Origin: Enterovibrio coralii
GTDB taxonomy: Bacteria; Pseudomonadota; Gammaproteobacteria; Enterobacterales; Vibrionaceae
DNA length: 64,000 bases
Assembly: GCF_001559595.1 (NCBI RefSeq)
Contig: NZ_LNTY01000043.1
Span: 62,001-126,000, forward strand
Direction: 5' to 3'
Translations under genes and position numbers: made by a program
Part shown: positions 17,110 through 26,599 of the stretch, piece after piece
How the letters are laid out: each line of letters begins with the position of its first letter
How positions within the stretch are numbered: the first letter of the stretch is position 1
The notes under the pieces: generated by a model
Seen by the model: the letters and a program-made list of their open reading frames with translations, nothing else
The model's database searches: none
Told to the model about the DNA's origin: nothing

Positions 17110-18414
17110 ATGAAGCTGGGCAACATAGCTTTACTTACTTCTCTTTCACTGGCGTTTTCAGGACCCGCCCTTTCAGCGACCGAAATTGAATGGTGGCATG
17201 CCATGGGTGGCAACCTCGGCGAAAAAGTGAATGAGATCGCTGACAAATTCAATGCCAGCCAAACTGAGTTCGTCGTCAAGCCCGTTTACAAAGGGAACTA
17301 CACAGAAACCATGACAGGTGCAGTTGCCGCATTTAGGGCTAAGCAACAGCCAGAAATTGTTCAAGTGTTCGAAGTGGGTACGGCAACCATGATGTCCGCC
17401 AAAGGTGCTATTTACCCCGTGTATGAGCTGATGGCGGATACCAAAACCGAATTCAACCCAGCGGACTACCTTGCTTCTGTCACCGGTTACTACACCGACA
17501 GCGACGGCAATATGCTTTCAATGCCGTTTAACAGTTCGACTCCCGTTCTTTACTACAACAAAGATCTGCTGAAAAAAGCAGGTGTAGAGCCACCAAAAAC
17601 ATGGGAAGAAATGGACGCAGTCGCCGACAAACTGCTAGCAAATGGAGCGAAATGTGGTTTCACCACAGGTTGGCAGTCATGGACACAAATTGAAAACTTC
17701 GGTGCAAGACACAACGCGCCGATTGCAACTGCCAACAATGGCTTTGACAGCACTGACGCGAAGCTAACGATCAACGACAAGATCTTTGTCGATCACATCA
17801 ATCAACTCGCAGAATGGCAGAAAGACGGTACGTTCAAATACGGTGGACGCCGCTCTGACAGCGCACCGCTGTTTTACAGTGGCGAATGTGCCATGTACAT
17901 CAATTCATCCGCATCTTATGCCGGCATCAAAGGCAATGTGAAAGACTTCGAGTTTGGGGTAGCACAGCTTCCTTACTGGGAATCGAAAATCAAACAGCCA
18001 CAAAACTCCATCATTGGTGGTGCAACCCTTTGGGTTCTGCAAGGTCACGACAAAAAGGATTATGAAGGCGTCGCTGAGTTCTTCAAATTCCTGTCAGGCC
18101 AAGAGATTCAAGCAGATTGGCACCAGTTCACTGGCTACTTGCCTATCACCTATGCCGCGTATGACTTGAGCAAAGAGCAAGGTTTTTACGACAAGAATCC
18201 AGGCACTGACGTAGCAATTACGCAAATGACGTCTGTTGAACCAACGCCGGCTTCTAAAGGCATCCGTCTGGGTAACTTCGTGCAAATCCGCGATGTCATC
18301 AACGAAGAGCTTGAGAATGTTTGGGCAGGTAAAGCGAGTGCGCAAGATGCACTGAATAAAGCCACCGAACGCGGCAATGCACTTCTAGCAAAATTTGCGA
18401 AAGCAAACAAATAA
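17110..18414 (+). CDS. ugpB: sn-glycerol-3-phosphate periplasmic binding protein
   Basis: 434 residues, signal peptide ending ALSA before TEIEWWHAMGG. EIEWWHAMGGNLGEKVNEI, VYKGNYTETMTGA and QQPEIVQVFEVGTATMM are near-identical to the UgpB family, which binds glycerol-3-phosphate and glycerophosphodiesters. Ribosome site AAGGAG upstream. First gene of ugpBAEC. The 284-bp upstream region is AT-rich and presumably carries the promoter; a PhoB box was not convincingly found. Confidence 0.93.
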   Translation: MKLGNIALLTSLSLAFSGPALSATEIEWWHAMGGNLGEKVNEIADKFNASQTEFVVKPVYKGNYTETMTGAVAAFRAKQQPEIVQVFEVGTATMMSAKGAIYPVYELMADTKTEFNPADYLASVTGYYTDSDGNMLSMPFNSSTPVLYYNKDLLKKAGVEPPKTWEEMDAVADKLLANGAKCGFTTGWQSWTQIENFGARHNAPIATANNGFDSTDAKLTINDKIFVDHINQLAEWQKDGTFKYGGRRSDSAPLFYSGECAMYINSSASYAGIKGNVKDFEFGVAQLPYWESKIKQPQNSIIGGATLWVLQGHDKKDYEGVAEFFKFLSGQEIQADWHQFTGYLPITYAAYDLSKEQGFYDKNPGTDVAITQMTSVEPTPASKGIRLGNFVQIRDVINEELENVWAGKASAQDALNKATERGNALLAKFAKANK

Positions 18415-18473
18415 GTAAACGACACACCCAATCAGCTTGAAGGCACATGCGTGCAGGTTGCTTGGGTTGTTAT

Positions 18474-18502
18474 GGGGCGTCTCACCGCCCCTTTCTCTCT
18501 TT
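18474..18502 (+). terminator. Attenuator-like hairpin between ugpB and ugpA
   Basis: GGGGCG, loop TCTCAC, CGCCCC followed by TTTCTCTCTTT, about 60 bp after the ugpB stop. A second, imperfect stem (ACCCAA...TTGGGT, 18426-18468) lies just before it. Such intercistronic hairpins commonly keep the binding protein more abundant than the membrane subunits; that role is inferred. Confidence 0.6.
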
Positions 18503-18520
18503 CGTTTAAAGCAGGTTGTT

Positions 18521-19401
18521 ATGGACAACAAACCCGTCTTTCATAATGTATGGCTACCTGTGTTGCTGCTTGCTCCACAGCTAATTATCACATTCATCTT
18601 CTTTTTATGGCCTGCAGGACAAGCTGTATGGCAATCCGCATTGCTTGAAGACCCTTTCGGTTTGAGTACCGAGTTTGTCGGCTTAGAGAACTTCTTCGAA
18701 CTCCTTCAAGACAGCACCTATTTTTCGAGCTTCGGCACCACCCTCTTTTTTAGTTTTGCTGTCGCTGGATTAGCCTTTGTGTTTCTTTGCTTTTAGCGGT
18801 CATGGCAGACCATGCCATTAAAGGCGCAACAGCCTACAAGACACTATTGATTTGGCCTTATGCGGTTGCTCCAGCCGTAGCCGGTGTTTTATGGCTGTTC
18901 ATGTTTAATCCAACAGTCGGTGTCTTGGCGCATGGAATGGCGGCACTTGGCATTGGCTGGAACCCTTTTATAAACAGTGGCGATGCCATGTTTATGGTGA
19001 TTGTTGCCGCCACATGGAAACAGATCAGCTACAACTTTCTGTTTTTCTTAGCGGGACTGCAATCCATTCCACGCTCCTTGATTGAAGCCGCTGCCATCGA
19101 TGGCGCGGGGCCTGTTAAGCGCTTTTTCACCATCATTTTCCCGCTTCTTTCACCCACATCCTTTTTCCTCTTAGTGGTGAATTTGGTGTACGCCTTCTTC
19201 GATACCTTTGGTGTTATTCACGCCATGACGCAAGGCGGCCCCGGCGATTCAACCACTACCTTGGTTTACAAAGTGTATTCCGACGGGTTCGTGGGACTGA
19301 ACCTTGGTTCTTCCGCTGCACAATCGGTGCTTCTGATGTTCTTGGTAGGCGCGTTAACCGTCGTTCAATTTAAATATGTTGAGAAGAAGGTGGCTTACTG
19401 A
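18521..19401 (+). CDS. ugpA: Glycerol-3-phosphate ABC transporter permease UgpA, one frame break near 18792
   Basis: 293 residues when one base is added. The N-terminus ([20 protein letters not shown]) and [17 protein letters not shown] match UgpA. The frame breaks in the run TGCTTTTAGC (18789-18798); one extra T restores [10 protein letters not shown] and the full length. The ABC-permease EAA loop is [23 protein letters not shown] 18521 follows GCAGGTTGTT. The stop and ugpE start overlap (TGATG). Confidence 0.88.
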
Positions 19402-20248
19402 TGGTAGAAAGACGCCCACTACTTACCCTTTTCAGTCACCTAATTTTAATCTTGGGTGTACTTGCGGTTGCCCTGCCCGTTTGGCTTGCGCTCACTGCGG
19501 CAACACACGACAGCAAAGAGTTCGTCAGCGGTATGACGCCGCTTTGGTTTGGCGATAAAGGCTTTGATGTTTTCAATGAAGTACTCACCGAAGGCACGTC
19601 ACGTGAGCTGAACATCAGCGTTGCGGGCATGCTATGGAACTCGACGCTCATGGCGTTAGGGATTGCGTTCGGCAAACTCTCGATCTCAATCTTGTCAGCC
19701 TATGCGGTTGTGTACTTTCGCTTCCCCGGCAGAATGCTCGCGTTCTGGGTCATATTTATGACCTTAATGCTGCCTGTCGAGGTGCGTATTATGCCGACCT
19801 TCCAAGTCATCGCTGATTTAAGCATGCTGAATACCATGTCGGGGTTAACCATTCCGTTGATTGCCAGTGCAACCGCAACCTTTTTGTTCCGGCAGTTTTT
19901 CCTCACCGTCCCAGGAGAGTTGTTGGAAGCAGCACGAATCGACGGAGCCGGCCCCATCAAGTTCTTCTTCGACATCTTGCTTCCCTTATCACGCACCAAC
20001 ATTGCACCTTGTTCGTGATCACTTTTATCTACGGCTGGAACCAGTATCTATGGCCGCTTCTCATCACCACGGATGACAATTACTACACCATCGTCATGAG
20101 TATTCAACGCATGCTGGCGGTTGGTGACGGTGAAGTGGAATGGAACAAAGTCATGGCCACAACACTGTTGGCAATGATTCCACCCGTGCTCGTGGTATTA
20201 GGGATGCAGAGACTTTTCGTCAAAGGCCTTGTAGAGACAGAAAAATAA
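19401..20248 (+). CDS. ugpE: Glycerol-3-phosphate ABC transporter permease UgpE, one frame break near 20006
   Basis: 282 residues when repaired, matching E. coli UgpE (281). Six TM segments; EAA loop [20 protein letters not shown]. The break lies in CATTGCACCTTG: one added base gives [24 protein letters not shown] sequence, a UgpE signature, continuing to [14 protein letters not shown]. Translation is coupled to ugpA. Confidence 0.88.
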
Positions 20249-20284
20249 GAGATGGAAACCGCTCTTTTCACAGAGGACACGTGA

Positions 20285-21351
20285 ATGGCAACAATGACGC
20301 TAGAAAAAATTAAGAAAGTCTACCCGAACGGCTTTAAGGCCATACACGGGGTGGATTTAGATATTGATGATGGAGAAATGATTGTACTCGTTGGCCCGAG
20401 CGGATGCGGTAAATCGACACTGCTACGCATGATTGCGGGTTTAGAAACAATCAGCGATGGGACGCTCAATATTGGCGGCGACCGCGTTAATGAAAAAGAA
20501 CCCGGCGAGCGAGATATCGCATGGTGTTCCAAAACTACGCGCTTTATCCGCACATGACAGTGTTCAACAACATGGCCTACGGGCTTCGAAACCGTGGTGT
20601 ACCCAAAGATGAGATAGAAACCACGGTCACAGACGTCGCCAAAATGCTCGAACTTGACCACTTGCTGCAACGCAGACCGTCTCAGTTGTCTGGTGGTCAA
20701 CGTCAGCGTGTTGCAATGGGACGTGCAATAGTACGACGACCAAAAGCCTTTTTGTTCGACGAACCCTTGTCCAACCTTGATGCCAAGCTTCGTGTGCAAA
20801 TGCGCCTCGAAATCAAAAAGTTACAGCGCACGCTGAATACCACATCTATCTATGTGACGCATGACCAAGTTGAAGCCATGACGCTAGCAGACAGATTGGT
20901 GGTACTAAATGGTGGTGATGTCGAACAAGTTGGCACCCCGCTAGAGGTGTATGACAGCCCTGCATCTCTTTTTGTGGCCACCTTTATCGGCAGTCCCTCG
21001 ATGAACATTCTGCCGGTTTCAATCGAAGATGGTTTCCTCAAACTGGAAAACGACAGTGTGCTCGGACAAACAACCATTGCCGATAGACCTGCGTACGTCG
21101 GCCTTCGTCCTGAACATTTGCAGATTGCAGAATCACCGGAATCACAATTACTTTCCATGGATGTGACGTTAACTGAATCGCTCGGCGCGGATCTCTTGGT
21201 CTATGGCACCTTATCGGGTACTTCTCTGACGATGACACTTCGTCTTGAAGGACATGTTCATGTCGAAGATGGCTCTACATTACCCCTTACCATTGAAGAC
21301 AAAAACATCCATTTTTTCGATAGGGAGACGGAAAAGCGCATCGAGATTTAA
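20285..21351 (+). CDS. ugpC: Glycerol-3-phosphate ABC transporter ATPase UgpC, one frame break near 20520
   Basis: 355 residues when repaired (E. coli UgpC 356). Walker [13 protein letters not shown], signature [15 protein letters not shown], Walker [12 protein letters not shown], switch His in VTHDQVEAM, and a C-terminal TOBE/regulatory domain (VGLRPEHL). The frame breaks at GATATCGCATGGTG; adding an A gives [17 protein letters not shown], the conserved Q-loop, so a single-base loss is clear. Last gene of ugpBAEC, energising uptake. Confidence 0.9.
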
Positions 21352-21385
21352 CTCAGCACAATCCCGTCCAATGACGAGACATTTG

Positions 21386-21424
21386 CAGTCCACACGTAAA
21401 CTCACTGTTGGAAAGTGTGGACTG
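21386..21424 (+). terminator. Inverted repeat after ugpC
   Basis: CAGTCCACAC / GTGTGGACTG, 10-bp perfect stem with 19-base loop and little T tail; possible weak terminator of the ugp operon. Confidence 0.45.
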
Positions 21425-21555
21425 CCTCAATTTGCTAATTTCACGCAAAATTTTTGTTTTCTTTCCAATCTCACTAACATTACCATTACAGCTATAAAAA
21501 ACTTCCGCGCCCACATCGCCGGAAAATAAACTTCCGACTCAAAAGGATTTAAGTA

Positions 21556-22092
21556 ATGCGTCGTTCAGCCTATATTTTTCTTACTCTTCTCTTACCCGGC
21601 GTAGCGTTTGCTAAAGACATCAACGATATTGATACACTGTGTGCTTCTCAGAAGTATCATAACTACATCGATGCCTCGATTAACTGGTACGAAAGCCTCG
21701 TAGACTTATCAATCCAAAAAGACGCGAAACTTCAAAGTGTTGCAACCTGGTTCTTGGACGGTCGCCGCAACCATTTCTTGCTGAACGAAGCAGCGTTCGA
21801 TTATTACTTGGAGAATGATCCAAGCAAGCTGAATTTCGACGCACCGGTTGAGTCTTGGTTGAACCTGACACAAGAAGACGTGAAAGCACTAAGCCAATCC
21901 AGCACACCTCTCGCGCCTCAAGCAGAGAAAGTGTTTAACTTCCGCCAAGGGGAAGCGCACAAAGGCAACTACGACCTTCGTTCGGCATTGGCAGATTTGC
22001 TCAGTCATCCAAAAGAAATTGAAGTACCGCTGCAAAAATACAACGGCGAAATGCAAAAATTGGCCGAAACCACTTGCGACAAATCTGCGTAA
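21556..22092 (+). CDS. Small secreted hypothetical protein
   Basis: 178 residues; not recognised. Signal peptide RRSAYIFLTLLLPGVAFA, cut before KDIND. The mature part is helical with two Cys (LCASQ near the start, TTCDKS at the end) that could form a disulphide. It has its own ribosome site (AAAGGA) and terminator, so it is a single gene between ugpC and panP. Probably periplasmic. Confidence 0.7.
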   Translation: MRRSAYIFLTLLLPGVAFAKDINDIDTLCASQKYHNYIDASINWYESLVDLSIQKDAKLQSVATWFLDGRRNHFLLNEAAFDYYLENDPSKLNFDAPVESWLNLTQEDVKALSQSSTPLAPQAEKVFNFRQGEAHKGNYDLRSALADLLSHPKEIEVPLQKYNGEMQKLAETTCDKSA

Positions 22093-22102
22093 TTTACCCC
22101 TA

Positions 22103-22132
22103 GGAAAAGCAGCATAGCCCTGCTGCTTTTCC
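22103..22132 (+). terminator. Intrinsic terminator
   Basis: GGAAAAGCAGCA / TGCTGCTTTTCC with 6-base loop, 10 bp after the stop of the secreted protein. Confidence 0.75.
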
Positions 22133-22245
22133 CAATTCAGCGTTTAATCCACTGATATTTAGACAGTACCCTTATCAATTCTGAGTTGAATAATCGGCTC
22201 CCATCGTGTAATTCTTTCGCACTACTCTTTGAGAACGTACCCCGG

Positions 22246-23892
22246 ATGGTTAGAGATACAAAGAAGGCAGAGGCGTCTTTAGAAAGCCTTCAACGCATTT
22301 TCACGGTTCCAGAAGCCCCGAATTCAACACTAGGAAGCATCGAGCAGGCGATTTCGCAAAACCTCAATCGCTTCTTGCAAGACCATATCGCGGCGACTGA
22401 TCGCTCGCTGACTGATATCGAAAAGGACTTCAGTAACCCCGCGATCCCTGAGCAGCCAACATTCGTTTCAGACCACACAGAGTTCCTGCTCGATAAATTG
22501 GTTTCTCAATCTGTCCATACATCCTCACCGCGCTTTATTGGGCACATGACGTCCGCCCTTCCTTATTTTCTGATGCCACTATCAAAAATCATGATTGGCT
22601 TGAATCAGAACACGGTGAAGATTGAAACATCAAAAGCCTTTACGCCCCTTGAGCGACAAGTGCTTGGCATGCTGCACAAACTCATTTATTCGCAGCCAGA
22701 GACGTTTTACGAATCTTGTATGCACAGTGCTCATCATTCGCTGGGTGCATTTTGTTCCGGTGGCACCATCGCTAACATCACCGCACTTTGGGTGGCAAGA
22801 AACAGCGCACTCAAGCCAGATGACAACTTCAAAGGCGTGGCGGAAGAGGGTCTGTTTCGTGCCATGAAGTACTATGGCTATGATGACCTAGCAATTTTGG
22901 TGTCTGAACGTGGACATTACTCACTGAAAAAGTCCGCGGACGTATTAGGCATAGGTCGAGAATCACTCGTTGCAGTGCCGACGGATGCCAACAACAGAAT
23001 TCGACTGGATAAGCTAGAAGAAACCATTGCCGAGCTTAAAGCACGCAACGTGAAGCCGTTTGCCTTAGTTGGTGTCGCTGGCACCACAGAGACAGGCAAT
23101 ATTGATCCTCTAGATGCCATGGCCGACATTGCAGAGCGTGAAGGCATGCATTTCCATGTCGATGCAGCTTGGGGCGGCGCGAGCTTAATGTCGAACAATC
23201 AGCGTCCAAAACTGAAAGGCATTGAGCGTGCAGATTCAGTGACTATCGACGCGCACAAACAGCTTTACGTTCCTATGGGTGCGGGAATGGTGATTTTCAA
23301 AGACCCTTCACAGGTGTCTGCCATCGAACACCATGCGGATTACATCCTGCGAAAAGGCTCAAAAGATCTGGGTAGCCACACTCTAGAGGGTTCTCGTAGT
23401 GGTATGGCAATGCTGCTGTTTGCTTGCCTTAATATCATTGGTCGAGAAGGTTATGAATTGCTTATCGACCAAAGCGTAGAAAAAGCGAGCTACTTTTCCA
23501 ACTTGGTCGCCAACCGAAATGATTTTGAATTGGTGACTGAGCCTGAGCTTTGCCTGCTCACCTATCGCTATGCGCCTGACGCAGTTCAAAAAGCCTTGGC
23601 GCAAGCAACGCCTGAAGACGTTGAACAACTCAACGCACTGTTGAATGACCTCACCATTTTCATCCAAAAGCGTCAACGTGAAGCAGGCAACACCTTCGTG
23701 TCGCGCACCACGCTTAAGCCTGAAAAATATGGTCGACAAGCGACCAGTGTGTTTCGCGTAGTGCTCGCAAATCCGCTGACGACGCAAGAGATCCTTCAGG
23801 AAGTGCTAGACGAACAGCGCGCGATTGCAGAAACCAGTACCATCGCGCTGCCGCAGCTGTTAGCAAAAGCTGAAGAAATCCTCACTCGATAG
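22246..23892 (+). CDS. panP: PLP-dependent decarboxylase of the PanP (aspartate 1-decarboxylase) type
   Basis: 548 residues from ATG 22246; a TTG 60 bases upstream is less likely because family proteins start near MVxxxKxAxASLESL. Group II PLP decarboxylase: PSFIGHM-like entry (SPRFIGHMTSALP), GGTIANITALW, HVDAAWGG, and the Schiff-base Lys in TIDAHKQLYVPMG. This marine gammaproteobacterial group is proposed to replace PanD in making beta-alanine for pantothenate; glutamate-decarboxylase-like activity is the alternative. Single gene with strong terminator. Confidence 0.85.
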   Translation: MVRDTKKAEASLESLQRIFTVPEAPNSTLGSIEQAISQNLNRFLQDHIAATDRSLTDIEKDFSNPAIPEQPTFVSDHTEFLLDKLVSQSVHTSSPRFIGHMTSALPYFLMPLSKIMIGLNQNTVKIETSKAFTPLERQVLGMLHKLIYSQPETFYESCMHSAHHSLGAFCSGGTIANITALWVARNSALKPDDNFKGVAEEGLFRAMKYYGYDDLAILVSERGHYSLKKSADVLGIGRESLVAVPTDANNRIRLDKLEETIAELKARNVKPFALVGVAGTTETGNIDPLDAMADIAEREGMHFHVDAAWGGASLMSNNQRPKLKGIERADSVTIDAHKQLYVPMGAGMVIFKDPSQVSAIEHHADYILRKGSKDLGSHTLEGSRSGMAMLLFACLNIIGREGYELLIDQSVEKASYFSNLVANRNDFELVTEPELCLLTYRYAPDAVQKALAQATPEDVEQLNALLNDLTIFIQKRQREAGNTFVSRTTLKPEKYGRQATSVFRVVLANPLTTQEILQEVLDEQRAIAETSTIALPQLLAKAEEILTR

Positions 23893-23911
23893 TGTCTGTA
23901 AGCATCAAATG

Positions 23912-23941
23912 AAAGAGCCGCTTTTTGCGGCTCTTTTTTTC
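23912..23941 (+). terminator. Intrinsic terminator of panP
   Basis: AGAGCCGC / GCGGCTCT stem, TTTTT loop, followed by a long T run. Confidence 0.9.
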
Positions 23942-24001
23942 GTCCTTGTAAATCAATGACTACGCTAAATATCAAGAGTTGTTGATTCAAGGAAGATAGG
24001 C

Positions 24002-24979
24002 ATGCGGTCTCTGGGGTTTGATTTAAAAGCGTTGGATGTGTTCGTCACCACGGCAAAAACAGGCAACATGACCGTCTCCTCCCAACAGCTTAATCTCTCG
24101 CAATCCGCTGTATCACAAATCCTCAGTAACCTCGAAGAAAGCCTTGGTGTAAAGCTACTTGATAGAAGCGTCCGCCCCATTGCCCTCACTGTCGCAGGTC
24201 GTTACTTCTACGACCAATCTGAGCACCTTCTCGAGCAGGCAAACAAAACCCAGCGCGTTATCTCTCGCGGCAGTTTTGATAGCTTGCACTTAGTGAGAAT
24301 CGCCATGGTGGACTCGCTGGCAGCGACCGTTGGAAAGCCTCTAATTGACGTTATCAAAAGCCACACGGAAAACTGGTCGATGATGACAGGCTACTCACAC
24401 CTCCATCAGCACGGGCTGTTGAGTCGTAGTACAGATATTATTATTTCTGATGATGTGCTGGAGAAAGAAGACAACTTAAAGCGCTATCAGATACTGAAAG
24501 AGCCCTTCGTGCTGGTTCTTCCCCGCGCTTACGCCAATAAGTTTCCTGAAGTGTGCAAATCCCTGTTCGCATTAAGTAAACACTTGGATATGGTGCGATA
24601 CAGTGAACAGAGCCTCATTAGCCAAAGCATCGAGACATATCTTCACCAACAAGGTCTCGAAGTGCCAAATCGTATGCAGTTCGACAATACTTTCGCAGTG
24701 TTGTCTGCGGTTTCACAAGGGTTAGGTTGGACGCTGACCACCCCGCTGTGCCTGATGCAAGGCGAAGTTTTTCGCCATCAACTTAGCTGTATTTCTCTCC
24801 CAGAATCAGACACTTTCTTTCGCTACTTAACCCTCATTTCACGCAGAAACGAGCTCGGAGAGTTGCCAGAAAAGCTCGCAGACGGGGCATGTAAAATTCT
24901 GCGCCAACACTTTCTGGCCAAGGTTCGCCAGCATTACCCTTGGCTTAACGAGAAAATCCGTATCGGTAAATACGCCTAA
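24002..24979 (+). CDS. LysR-family regulator, likely of the adjoining gamma-glutamyl/TRAP cluster
   Basis: 325 residues. N-terminal winged helix with LKALDVFVTTAKTGNMT, QLNLSQSAVSQILSNLEESLG and LLDRSVRPIALT. The C-terminal two-lobed effector domain is divergent (VRIAMVDSLAATVG). Ligand unknown. It lies 240 bp upstream of, and in the same direction as, the glutamine-synthetase-like gene, which makes it the natural regulator of that cluster. ACACTA/TAGTGT half-sites at about 24985-25013 could be an operator or weak terminator. Confidence 0.85.
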   Translation: MRSLGFDLKALDVFVTTAKTGNMTVSSQQLNLSQSAVSQILSNLEESLGVKLLDRSVRPIALTVAGRYFYDQSEHLLEQANKTQRVISRGSFDSLHLVRIAMVDSLAATVGKPLIDVIKSHTENWSMMTGYSHLHQHGLLSRSTDIIISDDVLEKEDNLKRYQILKEPFVLVLPRAYANKFPEVCKSLFALSKHLDMVRYSEQSLISQSIETYLHQQGLEVPNRMQFDNTFAVLSAVSQGLGWTLTTPLCLMQGEVFRHQLSCISLPESDTFFRYLTLISRRNELGELPEKLADGACKILRQHFLAKVRQHYPWLNEKIRIGKYA

Positions 24980-25219
24980 ACTCACACTATTAATTTTGCT
25001 GATAGTAGTGTCTTACACAGCGTGATTGTTGTGGCAGATTTTTTGTTCCCTCACCTACCTTAATTTCATCAGTTCGTTACCGATCGTCAGACTCTGGTAC
25101 CAAGCAATGTGCTTCAGCCTGTTTCGACTATCGTTTGGTAATGGTACTGCGTTTTCTAACTCAGCCAGTCACCACAAATTTGACTCTCACTCAGGGAAAC
25201 CAAAGACGCAGGAGCGAAT

Positions 25220-26590
25220 ATGGATGCGCGCGAAGTAAAAACAGTGGCGGATGCCAAAGCCATTGTGGAAGAACGAAAGCTCACTCACGTTAAAGTTGGC
25301 CTATTCGATAACGACGGCGTCATGAGAGGCAAATACATGTCCAAGGAGAAATTCTTTTCTTCTCTGGAAGGTGGATTTGCCTTTTGTGACGTCGTTTTGG
25401 GTTGGGACGTAAAAGACCAACTCTATGACAACGCAAAATTCACAGGTTGGCACACCGGCTACCCTGATGCACCTGTGCGTATTCTCCCTGATACTTGCCG
25501 AGATGTGCTCGATGAGGACGGCATGGTGCTGTTTATCGCAGAATTTGAAGGTGAAGCAGAATCCGTTTGTCCCCGCGCGACACTGCGCCGCGTTTTAGAC
25601 AAAGCTGCAGACATGGGCTTTGATGCCTTCGCTGCCTTTGAGTACGAGTTTTTTATCTTCGATGAAACACCGCACTCAGCGCGTGAAAAAGGTTTTCGCA
25701 ACTTAAAGAACATTACGCCAGATTGGTTTGGCTATTCGATGATCCGAAACTCAACCTACTCAGGATTGTACAAAGCGATTTTGAACATGGGTGAAACCAT
25801 GGATTTCCCCATCGAAGGTATTCACTCCGAGACAGGCCCAGGCGTCATCGAAGCTGCTATCGCGGTGGATGGTGCGAAAAATGCAGCCGACAAAGCGGCT
25901 TTGTTCAAAACTTACATGAAGGTCCTCGCTCAGAAGAACGACATGATGGCGACCTTCATGGCGAAGTGGACCAACGATTACCCCGGCCAAAGTGGTCACA
26001 TCCATATTTCACTGCGTGACAAGGCGACGGGGAAAAGTGCATTTTTCAAAGAAGATGCAGAACTCAACATGAGCGACGTTCAACGCCACTTTCTTGCGGG
26101 TCAGCAGCTTCTCATGCCCGAGTTCCTCTGCATGATTGCGCCGACGGTAAACAGCTATACACGCATGATCCCCGGCTACTGGGCACCCACAGATGCCACT
26201 TGGGGTGTAGAAAACCGCACAACGTCACTTCGCGTCATCCCCGGTTCAGACAAATCTCAGCGTATTGAGTATCGTTTGGGAGCAGCCGATGCCAACCCTT
26301 ACTTGGCATTGGCCGCAGCACTTGCCTCTGGCTTATACGGTATCGAGCACAAGTTAGAGCCCCATGCGCAAATCAAAGGCAATGCGTACGACATGACGCA
26401 CGATGAAGCGTTACAGCTCCCTCGTACACTTTGGGAAGCTGCCCAATCCTTCAAACAATCTGAAGCGGCCAAAGCCATGCTGGGTGACGCGTTCGTAGAA
26501 CACTTCGCCGCATCTCGTGAGTGGGAAGACAGAGAGTTCAGAAAGCACGTTACGGACTGGGAACTCGACCGCTACTTCGAAATTATTTAG
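25220..26590 (+). CDS. Glutamine-synthetase-like gamma-glutamyl-amine ligase (PuuA/GlnA3 type)
   Basis: 456 residues, the size of PuuA-like ligases. The GS fold is complete: AAFEYEFFIF and EGIHSETGPGVIEAA (metal/ATP Glu), SGHIHISLRD (ATP-site His), MIPGYWAPTDATWGVENRT (adenylate/Glu site), IEYRLGAADANPYLAL. N-terminal beta-grasp: VKVGLFDNDGVMRGKYM. Such enzymes attach glutamate through its gamma-carboxyl to an amine. Its neighbours (aldehyde and alcohol dehydrogenases, amidotransferase) argue for catabolism of an amine and against ammonia assimilation. Start 25220 with AGGAGCG upstream. Confidence 0.88.
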   Translation: MDAREVKTVADAKAIVEERKLTHVKVGLFDNDGVMRGKYMSKEKFFSSLEGGFAFCDVVLGWDVKDQLYDNAKFTGWHTGYPDAPVRILPDTCRDVLDEDGMVLFIAEFEGEAESVCPRATLRRVLDKAADMGFDAFAAFEYEFFIFDETPHSAREKGFRNLKNITPDWFGYSMIRNSTYSGLYKAILNMGETMDFPIEGIHSETGPGVIEAAIAVDGAKNAADKAALFKTYMKVLAQKNDMMATFMAKWTNDYPGQSGHIHISLRDKATGKSAFFKEDAELNMSDVQRHFLAGQQLLMPEFLCMIAPTVNSYTRMIPGYWAPTDATWGVENRTTSLRVIPGSDKSQRIEYRLGAADANPYLALAAALASGLYGIEHKLEPHAQIKGNAYDMTHDEALQLPRTLWEAAQSFKQSEAAKAMLGDAFVEHFAASREWEDREFRKHVTDWELDRYFEII

Positions 26591-26599
26591 GACATCAAC

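Noticed and set aside
24984..25013. Terminator of the LysR gene before the ligase
   Set aside because: Only ACACTA/TAGTGT arms and no T run; too weak to call.
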